Positions 44,330 through 52,284 of a stretch of 64,000 nucleotides of DNA are shown piece by piece; position 1 is the first letter of the stretch; each line of letters starts with the position of its first letter. Position numbers and translations under genes: made by a program. Origin of the DNA: Flavobacterium zhairuonense (GTDB taxonomy: Bacteria > Bacteroidota > Bacteroidia > Flavobacteriales > Flavobacteriaceae); NCBI RefSeq assembly GCF_004352915.1, contig NZ_SJSY01000075.1, positions 248,001 through 312,000 of the forward strand. The letters are read 5' to 3'. The notes under the pieces were generated by a model. That model had not been told where the DNA came from. It saw nothing but the letters and a program-made list of their open reading frames with translations, and ran no database searches.

Positions 44330-44821
44330 TTATTCTACAATCCTGTTGATTTGAGCGAAAGAATTTTGGTAATAAGGTTCTTTGGTTGAGGAAATAATAA
44401 CGCCTTTTGAAGTCGAGGAATGTATGAATTTAATTTCTGAAGAATTTACTTCTGTAATCAAACCAACGTGGTTTATTTGCTTGCTTTTGTTGGTTTTAAA
44501 GAAAATCAAATCGCCTTTTTGGGCTTCTTTAAATGGAATAACAGTTCCGATTTGAGCTTGCTCAAATGAGCTTCTAGGCAATTTTATATTTTCTGTTTGA
44601 AAAGTAGTATATACAAGTCCGGAGCAGTCAAAACCATTTTTAGTGGTGCCGCCAGCTTTATATTTTACGCCAAGATTTTCTGATGCCGTTTCAATTAAAT
44701 GATTGGCAATAGTTTTGTTTTCTCGTTTTGTCTCCTTTTTGCTAACCGCATTTGAAGAAGATTTACAAGAAGCAAAAAGTAATGCTATAAGCAGTAAAAC
44801 AATTATTTTCTTCAAAATCAA
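44330..44821 (-). CDS. NlpC/P60 (C40) peptidoglycan peptidase lipoprotein
   Basis: The 163-residue protein has a lipoprotein signal peptide ending LFASC (Cys19) and an NlpC/P60 domain. The catalytic Cys is in NGFDCSGLVYTTF, the His in INHVGLITEV, and a further polar residue in FIHSSTSKGV. It would cut gamma-D-Glu to meso-diaminopimelate or related links in peptide stems. It lies 6 bases after lpxB and 45 bases before comEC, so the cell-envelope genes are in one transcription unit. Confidence 0.9.
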   Translation of the reverse strand: MILKKIIVLLLIALLFASCKSSSNAVSKKETKRENKTIANHLIETASENLGVKYKAGGTTKNGFDCSGLVYTTFQTENIKLPRSSFEQAQIGTVIPFKEAQKGDLIFFKTNKSKQINHVGLITEVNSSEIKFIHSSTSKGVIISSTKEPYYQNSFAQINRIVE

Positions 44822-44827
44822 AAAGGT

Positions 44828-45946
44828 TTAAGCTTGCTTTAAATCAGCAACTATAAGTTTTGCAGTTTTTTTGCTTGCACCAACTCCGCCAAGTTTTTGT
44901 TCCAAAATGTCATAATTCTTCAATAGTTTTTCGCGATATGTTGGTTCCAATAATTTTTGAAGTTCTTCTTTGATTCGTTTGGTATTGCAGTCATTTTGAA
45001 TCAATTCGGTAACCACTTCTTGATCCATAATTAGGTTGACGAGCGAAATGTATTTTAACGTAATAATTCGTTTTGCTATTTGGTATGAAATCTCGCTTCC
45101 TTTGTAGCAAACCACTTCTGGAACTTTAAAAAGAGCAGTTTCAAGTGTCGCAGTCCCTGAAGTTACTAAAGCCGCCGTTGAAGAACGCAACAAATCATAA
45201 GTCTTGTTGGAAACAAATGCAATATTTTTGTTTTTTAAGAATTGCTTATAAAATTCATATTCCTGGCTAGGCGCGCCGGCAATTACAAATTCATAATCCT
45301 GAAAATCATCAACAACGCTTAGCATTACACTTAACATTTTTGTGATTTCTTGTTTTCGGCTTCCCGGAAGAACGGCAATGATCGGTTTTTCGCCCAAATT
45401 ATTTTCTTTTCTAAAAACAGCTTCGTCAAATGCAGGCTGATTTTGGATCGCATCAATTAATGGATGTCCGACAAAATCAACAGGAAAATGATGCTTGTCT
45501 TCATAGAAACTTTTCTCAAAAGGAAGAATCACAAACATTTTGTCTACATCTTGTTTGATAGCTTTGATTCTGTTTTCTTTCCAAGCCCAAATTTGAGGTG
45601 AAATATAATAATGCGTTTTATAATTTAGATCCTTTGCCCATTTTGCAATACGCATATTGAAGCCTGGGTAATCTATAAAAATAATTACATCTGGCTTGAA
45701 TTCAGAAATGTCTTTTTTGCAGATTTTGATGTTATTTAAAATGGTTTTCAAGTTAAAAATAACTTCAACAAACCCCATAAAAGCTAAATCACGATAGTGT
45801 TTTACTAAAGTTCCGCCGGCTTTTTGCATCAAATCTCCGCCCCAAAATCTAATTTCGGCTTGCGAATCTTCTTCATACAAAGCTTTCATCAAGTTAGAAC
45901 CATGTAAATCTCCAGAAGCTTCTCCAGCTATTATGTAATATTTCAT
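44828..45946 (-). CDS. lpxB: Lipid-A-disaccharide synthase
   Basis: The 372-residue GT19 enzyme joins UDP-diacylglucosamine and lipid X to make the lipid A disaccharide. It starts with IAGEASGDLHGSNLMKAL, a family hallmark, and has VDFVGHPLIDAI and LPGSRKQEI in the C-terminal half. The C-terminal domain has SGTATLETALFKVPEVVCYK, typical of LpxB. The ATG at 45946 (MKYYIIAGEASG) was preferred; an earlier start adds eight residues not matching the family. It lies in a run with surE and an envelope peptidase. Confidence 0.93.
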   Translation of the reverse strand: MKYYIIAGEASGDLHGSNLMKALYEEDSQAEIRFWGGDLMQKAGGTLVKHYRDLAFMGFVEVIFNLKTILNNIKICKKDISEFKPDVIIFIDYPGFNMRIAKWAKDLNYKTHYYISPQIWAWKENRIKAIKQDVDKMFVILPFEKSFYEDKHHFPVDFVGHPLIDAIQNQPAFDEAVFRKENNLGEKPIIAVLPGSRKQEITKMLSVMLSVVDDFQDYEFVIAGAPSQEYEFYKQFLKNKNIAFVSNKTYDLLRSSTAALVTSGTATLETALFKVPEVVCYKGSEISYQIAKRIITLKYISLVNLIMDQEVVTELIQNDCNTKRIKEELQKLLEPTYREKLLKNYDILEQKLGGVGASKKTAKLIVADLKQA

Positions 45947-46013
45947 ATCAATTTTTTTAAAAGTGTGCAATGATATTTGAGCACAACATTTTTTTGCAAG
46001 ACAAAGATAGGGT

Positions 46014-46286
46014 TTATATAAATAAAGTCGAAATTGCTAAAACGATCACTGCAAAAACAACACCTCTAGCCATCAATTCTTTGTTTCTTTTTAATAGAAA
46101 TAAAAACAAAATCAGGTCCAGAACAGTCCCAAGAGTAATAACTTTTCCTAAATATCCGTATTGTTTTATGGTTTCGAGTCCATTTGAAAGATCAAATGAG
46201 GTGAATAATTTAACGAAAAGATAACTTCCTATAAGCGAAGTGATGATTCCGAGAACAAAACCAATTAACATATCTAATTTATTCAT
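46014..46286 (-). CDS. Small membrane protein (unknown)
   Basis: The 90-residue protein has three hydrophobic segments (about residues 6-29, 47-65 and 73-90), with a basic patch (LLKRNKELMARG) between the second and third. Its start overlaps the surE stop by 8 bases, and lpxB follows 67 bases downstream. I do not recognise a family. Translational coupling to surE supports it being real. Confidence 0.7.
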   Translation of the reverse strand: MNKLDMLIGFVLGIITSLIGSYLFVKLFTSFDLSNGLETIKQYGYLGKVITLGTVLDLILFLFLLKRNKELMARGVVFAVIVLAISTLFI

Positions 46287-47058
46287 TTAATTTCCAAGTA
46301 TTAAGTTGCTGCATTGAATGATGAGCGGTTAAGTCAAATTGAACCGGAACTACAGAAATATAACCGTTTTCTAGCGCCCATTCGTCTGTATCTTCGCCTC
46401 TGTCTTCATTTGTGAATTTTCCGGTAAGCCAGTAATAATCTTTTCCAAAAGGAGTTTGGCGTTTGTCAAATTTTTGCGCATAATACGCTTTCGCTTGACG
46501 ACAAATTTTAATTCCTTTGATTTCGTTTTCTTTTAATTTCGGGAAATTGACATTTAAAACGACACCAGGAGGTAATTTATTGGCAAGCGTTTCTAAAACT
46601 ATTTTTTTGACGAAAGATTTTGCCGGTTCAAAATCAGCATTCCAGTCGAAATCCAAAAGTGAAAAACCAATTGCATGAATTCCTTCAATTCCAGCCTCAA
46701 CAGCGGCACTCATTGTTCCAGAATAAATTACATTGATGGATGAATTTGACCCATGATTTATTCCCGAAACACAAAGGTCAGGCTTTCGTTTTAAAATTTC
46801 ATTTACAGCAAGTTTTACACAATCTACGGGAGTTCCAGAACAGCTGTACTCGGTAATTGCATCCCCTTCTTTTGAGATTTTATCTAAAAACAAGGTATTA
46901 TTTATAGTAATAGCGTGCCCCATAGCGCTCTGAGGTTTGTCTGGCGCAACAACCACAACTTCGCCGATAGTTTCCATAACGCTGATCAAAGCTCTAATTC
47001 CGGGAGCCAGAATTCCGTCGTCATTGGTTACTAATATTAAGGGTTTTTCGTCTTTCAT
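46279..47058 (-). CDS. surE: 5'/3'-nucleotidase SurE
   Basis: The 259-residue protein dephosphorylates nucleoside 5'- and 3'-monophosphates. It starts with PLILVTNDDGILAPGIRALI, in which the two Asp bind the metal, and has the second metal site SGINHGSNSS, followed by YSGTMSAAVEAG, typical of SurE. Length is normal for the family. It is the first gene of the run with lpxB and comEC, and is transcribed divergently from the tail-specific protease. Confidence 0.94.
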   Translation of the reverse strand: MKDEKPLILVTNDDGILAPGIRALISVMETIGEVVVVAPDKPQSAMGHAITINNTLFLDKISKEGDAITEYSCSGTPVDCVKLAVNEILKRKPDLCVSGINHGSNSSINVIYSGTMSAAVEAGIEGIHAIGFSLLDFDWNADFEPAKSFVKKIVLETLANKLPPGVVLNVNFPKLKENEIKGIKICRQAKAYYAQKFDKRQTPFGKDYYWLTGKFTNEDRGEDTDEWALENGYISVVPVQFDLTAHHSMQQLNTWKLNE

Positions 47059-47229
47059 GCTTTGGTATTGTTTTTTAATTTTTCAAAATTAAGGCTTATT
47101 TAAGCAAATGTAGCAACAGATTTTGGTAGAATACTAACAAATAAATAAAAATTGTAAACTAAATCTTAAAGGGCTTTTGAACAACAAACTATTTTATATC
47201 TTTAACAAAAAATTATAGTGAGCTTGGCC

Positions 47230-47258
47230 TTGTTGGCACAGTTTTTACCGTAACTTAG
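47230..47258 (+). promoter_or_regulatory. Candidate promoter of the tail-specific protease
   Basis: TTG (47230-47232) and TAACTTAG (47251-47258) are 18 bases apart, with one mismatch to the -7 consensus. Transcription would start near 47264, giving a short leader before the ATG at 47272 or about 29 bases before the ATG at 47293. Confidence 0.4.
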
Positions 47259-47271
47259 ATTAAAAAATTTG

Positions 47272-49455
47272 ATGAATGCTATTATTAAGTTTATGAAAAG
47301 AAATTATAAAATACTTATAGCCGTATTATGCTTGTCAGTTACCTTGTTTGCATTTAAAATAAATGCTGATAAGTCTGAAGATCCGGATCCAAATAGAGAC
47401 AAAACGCTTTTAGAATTGCTTGCCTTTGTTATTGAAAAAGGGCATTATAGTCCGGCTGAGATAAATGATGAATTCTCTAAAGGTATTTTTAAAGATTATA
47501 TCGATGCGCTAGACCCTTCAAAGAGGTTTTTCCTGCAATCTGATATTGATGAATTCAAGCAGTATGAGCTACAGCTTGATGATCAGTTTTTGAATAAAGA
47601 TTTGACGTTCTTCAATCTTACTTATACAAGATTGATGAAACGTATGGAAGAAAGCAAAAAACGTTACAAGACTATTTTGGCGCAACCATTCAACTATAAT
47701 GTTGACGAAACTTTTAATGCTGATTATGAGCATCTTCCTTATGCTAAAAATGCAACTGAGATTAATGAAAGATGGAGAAAACAAATCAAATTGTCAACAT
47801 TATCGTCACTGGTTACAAAGCAAAAATTAGAAGAAGACAAAAAGAAATCTGATCCAGCTTACAAAGAAAAATCTTTTGAAGCATTGGAGAAAGAAACTCG
47901 TGAGAGCTCTCTAAAATCATTAGATGACAATTTCGGTTTGATTAAAGATTTGAACAAAGAAGATTGGTTTTCTGTATATGTAAACTCAATTATGACTCGT
48001 TTTGATCCGCATACAAGCTATTTTGCTCCAGAAGAAAAAGATCGTTTTGATGTTAACATCAGTGGAAAATTAGAAGGAATTGGAGCTCGTTTGACTAAGA
48101 AAAATGATTTTACTCAAATTGACGAATTGATTTCTGGCGGACCAGCTTGGAAAGGAAAACAGCTTGAGGCTGGAGATATGATTTTGAAAGTTGCTCAAGG
48201 AAACGAAGAGCCAGTTGATGTTGTTGGAATGCGTCTTGACGATGTTGTGAAAAAAATCAAAGGACACAAAGGAACTGAGGTGAAACTTACAGTTAAAAAA
48301 GTTGACGGAAGTATTAAAGTGATTTCTATTATCAGAGATGTTGTTGAAATTGAAGAAACATATGCAAAATCTAGTATTGTTGAAAGAAACGGATTGAAAT
48401 ATGGAGTAATTTATTTGCCAAAATTCTACATTGATTTTGAAAATAAAGACGGCCGCGACGCAGGGAAAGATATCGCTCTTGAAGTAGAAAGATTGAAAAA
48501 AGAAGATATCAACGGTATCGTACTTGATGTTCGTGATGACGGAGGAGGATCTCTTTCAACGGTAGTTGATATTGCTGGTTTGTTTATTGAAGAAGGGCCA
48601 ATTGTACAAGTAAAATCTGCTGGTAAAAAGAAAGAAGTTTTATACGATAAAGATAAAAAAATCGAATGGGACGGACCATTAGTAATTATGGTTAACAGCT
48701 TCTCGGCTTCAGCTTCAGAAATTTTGGCAGCTGCAATTCAAGATTACAAACGTGGAGTAATCATTGGAAGTAAACAAACTTACGGAAAAGGTACAGTGCA
48801 AAATGTTCTTGATTTAAATCAGTTTGTTCGTAATGCAAATTATGGCGATCTTGGAGCTTTGAAAATTACAGGTCAAAAATTCTATAGAATCAATGGTGGT
48901 TCTACTCAATTAGAAGGTGTTCATAGTGATGTTGTAATGCCGGATCGTTACGCTTATTTGAAAATGGGTGAGCGAGATATTGACAATGCAATGCCATGGG
49001 ATAAAATTGACCCAGCTGATTACAGCACTTGGACTTCTAACGAGAAATTCAATCAGGCAATCAATAACAGCCGAAACAGAATTGCTAACAATGATCAATT
49101 CAAATTGATTGAGGACAATGCAAAATGGATTGATGTCAAAAACAAAGAGAATACTTATAGTTTAAATATCAAAAACTTTAAAGCAACTCAGGAGCAAGTT
49201 GAGAATGAAGGTAAAAAATACAAACCAATCGCTGATTACAAAAACAATTTGGTTTTCAAATCATTGCCTTACGAAGAGCTTGAAATGAAGAATGATGCTA
49301 CATTAAAAGAAAAAAGAGATGCTTGGCACCAAGCCTTGGCTAAAGATGTTTATGTAGAAGAAGCTTTGAATGTTCTAGATGACTTGCAAACTAAAAGCTA
49401 TGTAAAAAATACAGTTGCTCCTAAAATGAAAAAGGATAAACTAGTTAAATCTTAG
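47272..49455 (+). CDS. prc: Tail-specific (carboxy-terminal processing) protease
   Basis: The 727-residue protein cuts the C-termini of periplasmic proteins. It has an N-terminal signal segment (KILIAVLCLSVTLFAF), a helical N-domain, a PDZ domain (about residues 260-345, with NISGKLEGIGARLTKKND) and an S41 peptidase domain with catalytic Ser in NSFSASASEILAAA and Lys in GSKQTYGKGTVQ. The C-terminal ~170 residues are the DUF3340-like domain typical of long Prc/Tsp. Two start choices exist: 47272 (used) and 47293 (MKRNYKILIA), which gives a normal signal peptide; the shorter is possible. It is followed by its own terminator. Confidence 0.92.
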   Translation: MNAIIKFMKRNYKILIAVLCLSVTLFAFKINADKSEDPDPNRDKTLLELLAFVIEKGHYSPAEINDEFSKGIFKDYIDALDPSKRFFLQSDIDEFKQYELQLDDQFLNKDLTFFNLTYTRLMKRMEESKKRYKTILAQPFNYNVDETFNADYEHLPYAKNATEINERWRKQIKLSTLSSLVTKQKLEEDKKKSDPAYKEKSFEALEKETRESSLKSLDDNFGLIKDLNKEDWFSVYVNSIMTRFDPHTSYFAPEEKDRFDVNISGKLEGIGARLTKKNDFTQIDELISGGPAWKGKQLEAGDMILKVAQGNEEPVDVVGMRLDDVVKKIKGHKGTEVKLTVKKVDGSIKVISIIRDVVEIEETYAKSSIVERNGLKYGVIYLPKFYIDFENKDGRDAGKDIALEVERLKKEDINGIVLDVRDDGGGSLSTVVDIAGLFIEEGPIVQVKSAGKKKEVLYDKDKKIEWDGPLVIMVNSFSASASEILAAAIQDYKRGVIIGSKQTYGKGTVQNVLDLNQFVRNANYGDLGALKITGQKFYRINGGSTQLEGVHSDVVMPDRYAYLKMGERDIDNAMPWDKIDPADYSTWTSNEKFNQAINNSRNRIANNDQFKLIEDNAKWIDVKNKENTYSLNIKNFKATQEQVENEGKKYKPIADYKNNLVFKSLPYEELEMKNDATLKEKRDAWHQALAKDVYVEEALNVLDDLQTKSYVKNTVAPKMKKDKLVKS

Positions 49456-49482
49456 TTCGATATAGAATTAATTTGTTATTAA

Positions 49483-49520
49483 AATGCTCCATAAATTGTA
49501 TGTTTGTGGAGCATTTTTTT
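49483..49520 (+). terminator. Rho-independent terminator after prc
   Basis: AATGCTCCA and TGGAGCATT form a 9-base stem with a 15-base loop, followed by a T-run. It lies just before the nuclease gene, leaving about 30 bases to its ATG. Confidence 0.8.
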
Positions 49521-49550
49521 GTAAGTTTATTTTTAAATAAAATTAAAATA

Positions 49551-50333
49551 ATGAAGAAGTATATTGTTTTGGGATTGATAGGTTTAGGATTTTTTTCTTG
49601 CAAAAAGGAAAATATTGCAAAGGAGGAAATTGCACCAGAAAAGCAGACTTCGTTTGTTTCTGCAAATTATACTTCGGACTCTTTGTATCCGATTGCATAT
49701 TTGCCAACTTCTACAACAGGACAAATCGTAAAACATAATTATTATACACTTTCGTATAATGAAAAATATGAGCAAGCTGAATGGGTTGCTTACGAATTAA
49801 AAAAGGAGTATTTAAAAAATGGAGATTATAAACGCCCTTATTTTATTGAAGATCCAAAAGTGACAACGGGTTCTGCAGATTGGAGGAATTACAAAAATTC
49901 AGGTTATGACAAAGGACATCTTTGTCCGGCTGGCGATATGGAGTTTAATAAAGAGGCATATAATGATACTTTTTACACATCAAATATTTCGCCTCAAAAA
50001 CATGATTTTAATAGCGGAATTTGGAATAGAATCGAACAAAAAACACGTTATTTTGCTCAAAAATACAATGATATTTATGTCGTAACGGGTGGAATTCCGA
50101 AAGATTCAGATAAAAAAATAGGGACAGAAAATGTTGCTGTCCCTAAATATTTCTATAAAATTGTTTTGGCTAAATCTGGGAAAGAACATAAAGCAATTGC
50201 ATTTTTAGTTCCGAATGAAGACAGCGACAAATCGATTTATGATTTTGTAGTTCCAATTGAAACTTTGGAAAAAATGACAGGAATCGATTTCTTTCCGAAT
50301 TTGAAAAACTTAAAAAGCAGTAAGGACTTTTAA
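49551..50333 (+). CDS. DNA/RNA non-specific endonuclease, lipoprotein
   Basis: The 260-residue protein has a lipoprotein signal peptide ending GFFSC (Cys17) and a NUC1-type (Serratia nuclease) domain. The catalytic DRGH motif reads GYDKGHLCPAGDM, a Lys variant, and the metal-binding Asn is likely in SNISPQKHDFNSGIWNRIE. It would be lipid-anchored in the envelope and degrade DNA or RNA. The ATG at 49551 was preferred; the long upstream in-frame stretch has no signal peptide at its start. It converges on rpe with a 24-base overlap. Confidence 0.88.
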   Translation: MKKYIVLGLIGLGFFSCKKENIAKEEIAPEKQTSFVSANYTSDSLYPIAYLPTSTTGQIVKHNYYTLSYNEKYEQAEWVAYELKKEYLKNGDYKRPYFIEDPKVTTGSADWRNYKNSGYDKGHLCPAGDMEFNKEAYNDTFYTSNISPQKHDFNSGIWNRIEQKTRYFAQKYNDIYVVTGGIPKDSDKKIGTENVAVPKYFYKIVLAKSGKEHKAIAFLVPNEDSDKSIYDFVVPIETLEKMTGIDFFPNLKNLKSSKDF

Positions 50334-50972
50334 TTCTTGAATCGTTTGAGTTGGGTTTTCAGCTTTAAAAACAAAGCTTCCTGCAACTAAAACATCTGCT
50401 CCGGCCTCTACTAATTGTTTTGCGTTTTTGCTTGTTACACCACCGTCAATTTCGATTATAGTTGAAGCATTTTTGCGAGTAATCAAAGCTTTTAGTTTTT
50501 CGACTTTCGCATATGTGTTTTCAATAAACGATTGTCCACCAAAGCCAGGGTTAACACTCATAATTAAAACTAAGTCAATATCGTTTATTACATCTTCCAG
50601 TAAATCGACATTGGTGTGCGGATTTATTGCAACTCCAGCTTTCATTCCCTCTGCCTTAATGGCTTGAAGTGTTCTGTGCAAGTGTGTGCAAGCTTCATAA
50701 TGCACGGTTAAGATATTTGCTCCTAAATCGGCAAAAGTTTTAATGTAACGATCCGGATCAATAATCATTAAATGCACATCAATTGTTTTTTTTGCATGTT
50801 TTGAAATTGCTTCTAAAACAGGCATTCCGAAAGAGATATTCGGAACAAAAACTCCGTCCATGATATCAATGTGAAACCAATCAGCTTGACTGTCGTTAAT
50901 CATTTCGATATCACGTTGTAAATTAGCAAAATCGGCAGCAAGAACAGAAGGAGCAATAAGTGTATTTTTCAT
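50310..50972 (-). CDS. rpe: Ribulose-phosphate 3-epimerase
   Basis: The 220-residue TIM-barrel enzyme interconverts ribulose 5-phosphate and xylulose 5-phosphate in the pentose-phosphate pathway. It has IAPSVLAADFANL, HIDIMDGVFVPNISFG (metal-binding His/Asp), DVHLMI (metal His and Asp), MSVNPGFGGQSF and EIDGGV (phosphate-binding). Length is normal. The ATG at 50972 (MKNTLIAPSVLA) fixes the start; a longer in-frame start would add 26 residues from the intergenic region. Its 3' end overlaps the convergent nuclease gene by 24 bases, with no terminator between. Confidence 0.94.
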   Translation of the reverse strand: MKNTLIAPSVLAADFANLQRDIEMINDSQADWFHIDIMDGVFVPNISFGMPVLEAISKHAKKTIDVHLMIIDPDRYIKTFADLGANILTVHYEACTHLHRTLQAIKAEGMKAGVAINPHTNVDLLEDVINDIDLVLIMSVNPGFGGQSFIENTYAKVEKLKALITRKNASTIIEIDGGVTSKNAKQLVEAGADVLVAGSFVFKAENPTQTIQELKVLTAF

Positions 50973-51030
50973 TGTGTAGTTGTGTGTTGTTTTTTTTACA
51001 AAGATAAATTTTTTATGCACTGCATGGTAA

Positions 51031-51173
51031 TTTAACCGCAAAGCACGCAAAGTTTTTTGGCTTGTAAGGTTCTGTAAAAAAGCGCAAAGTTCGCAAAGCT
51101 TTGTGTGCTAAAAAGAAACAATAAAAAAACCTTTGCGAACCTTGCGTGAACCTTTGCGTGCTTTGCGGTTAAA
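51031..51173. repeat. Intergenic palindrome, family A (copy 4, longest)
   Basis: Outer arms of 22 bases at 51031-51052 (TTTAACCGCAAAGCACGCAA and two more) and 51152-51173 are perfect complements. The inner part carries GCGCAAAGTTCGCAAAG and CTTTGCGAACCTTGCG with more drift. It is the main content of the 365-base gap 50973-51337 between rpe and rpoD; the rpoD terminator follows. Nothing else is visible in that gap. Confidence 0.9.
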
Positions 51174-51187
51174 TTTCAAAACGTAAA

Positions 51188-51217
51188 ATAAAAAACTCCG
51201 GTAATCAGCCGGAGTTT
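51188..51217 (-). terminator. Terminator after rpoD
   Basis: On the minus strand AACTCCGG, loop CTGATTA, CCGGAGTT form a stem followed by a run of T. It lies about 120 bases downstream of the rpoD stop. Confidence 0.8.
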
Positions 51218-51337
51218 CAATCATCAATCAAAAAACGAACAGTCAATCAAACTGTTGTTTGCGTTACAAAGGTTTCATGGTTTATTTTTCAAGTTACGGA
51301 AAGCAACCTGAAACTTTAAACTTGAAACAAATATTGT

Positions 51338-52201
51338 TTATCCTAAATAAGTTTTAAGGATTTTACTTCTAGAAGTGTGTTTCAATCTACGGATTGCTTT
51401 TTCTTTAATCTGACGAACACGCTCACGAGTTAAGTCGAAAGTTTCTCCAATTTCCTCAAGAGTCATTGGGTGTTGATCGCCAAGACCAAAATACAAACGA
51501 ACAACATCAGCCTCTCTTGGAGTTAATGTTTCTAGTGAACGCTCGATTTCAGTACGAAGTGATTCGTGAATTAATTCTCTGTCTGGGTTTGGAGATTCAC
51601 CAGAACGTAAAACGTCATAAAGGTTAGAATCTTCACCTTCAACAAGAGGTGCATCCATAGATAAGTGACGACCAGAGTTTTTCATAGACTCTTTTACGTC
51701 ATTTACAGTCATATCAAGTTCTTTTGCAATTTCCTCAGCAGAAGGGGGACGCTCGTTAGATTGCTCTAATAACGCGTACATTTTGTTGATTTTATTGATA
51801 GAACCAATTTTGTTCAAAGGTAAACGAACGATACGAGATTGTTCTGCCAATGCTTGAAGAATCGATTGACGAATCCACCAAACGGCATACGAGATAAATT
51901 TGAAACCACGAGTTTCATCAAAACGCTGTGCAGCTTTGATAAGACCTAAGTTTCCTTCGTTAATTAAGTCAGGAAGAGTTAATCCTTGATTTTGATATTG
52001 TTTAGCCACAGATACTACGAAACGCAGGTTGGCTTTTGTTAATTTTTCTAATGCTCTTTGATCACCCGCCTTAATTCTTTGTGCTAATTCTACCTCTTCA
52101 TCTGCGGTAATTAGGTCAACTTTTCCGATTTCTTGTAGATATTTATCTAACGATGCAGTTTCACGATTGGTTACCTGCTTGGTGATTTTAAGTTGTCTCA
52201 T
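51338..52201 (-). CDS. rpoD: Primary sigma factor RpoD/SigA, Bacteroidota type
   Basis: The 287-residue protein is the housekeeping sigma factor. It lacks region 1.1 and the long non-conserved insert, as in Bacteroidota. Region 1.2 begins DKYLQEIGKVDLITADEEVELA, region 2 contains ANLRFVVSVAKQYQNQGLTL and FDETRGFKFISYAVWWIRQS, region 3 is PSAEEIAKELDMTVNDVKES and region 4 ends with LEEIGETFDLTRERVRQIKE. It recognises promoters of the TTG/TAnnTTTG type seen throughout this window. The gene has a strong Shine-Dalgarno sequence, unusual for this phylum. Confidence 0.97.
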   Translation of the reverse strand: MRQLKITKQVTNRETASLDKYLQEIGKVDLITADEEVELAQRIKAGDQRALEKLTKANLRFVVSVAKQYQNQGLTLPDLINEGNLGLIKAAQRFDETRGFKFISYAVWWIRQSILQALAEQSRIVRLPLNKIGSINKINKMYALLEQSNERPPSAEEIAKELDMTVNDVKESMKNSGRHLSMDAPLVEGEDSNLYDVLRSGESPNPDRELIHESLRTEIERSLETLTPREADVVRLYFGLGDQHPMTLEEIGETFDLTRERVRQIKEKAIRRLKHTSRSKILKTYLG

Positions 52202-52209
52202 GTTTTTGT

Positions 52210-52215
52210 CTCCTC
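52210..52215 (-). promoter_or_regulatory. Shine-Dalgarno sequence of rpoD
   Basis: The minus strand reads GAGGAG with 8 bases between it and the ATG at 52201, an ideal Shine-Dalgarno arrangement. Other starts checked in this window have AT-rich leaders with no such motif, as expected where the ribosome hides its anti-Shine-Dalgarno sequence. Confidence 0.75.
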
Positions 52216-52284
52216 AATTTTTAAGTGTACAAATGGTTATACGTACGAAGTATCAAAAAAGTTACAACTAATTTAAAAATATTT

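Noticed and set aside
52216..52284. A terminator in the gap before rpoD
   Set aside because: The only palindrome there, TTTAAAAATATTTTTAAA, is pure A/T and would make a weak stem; it is probably AT-rich chance.
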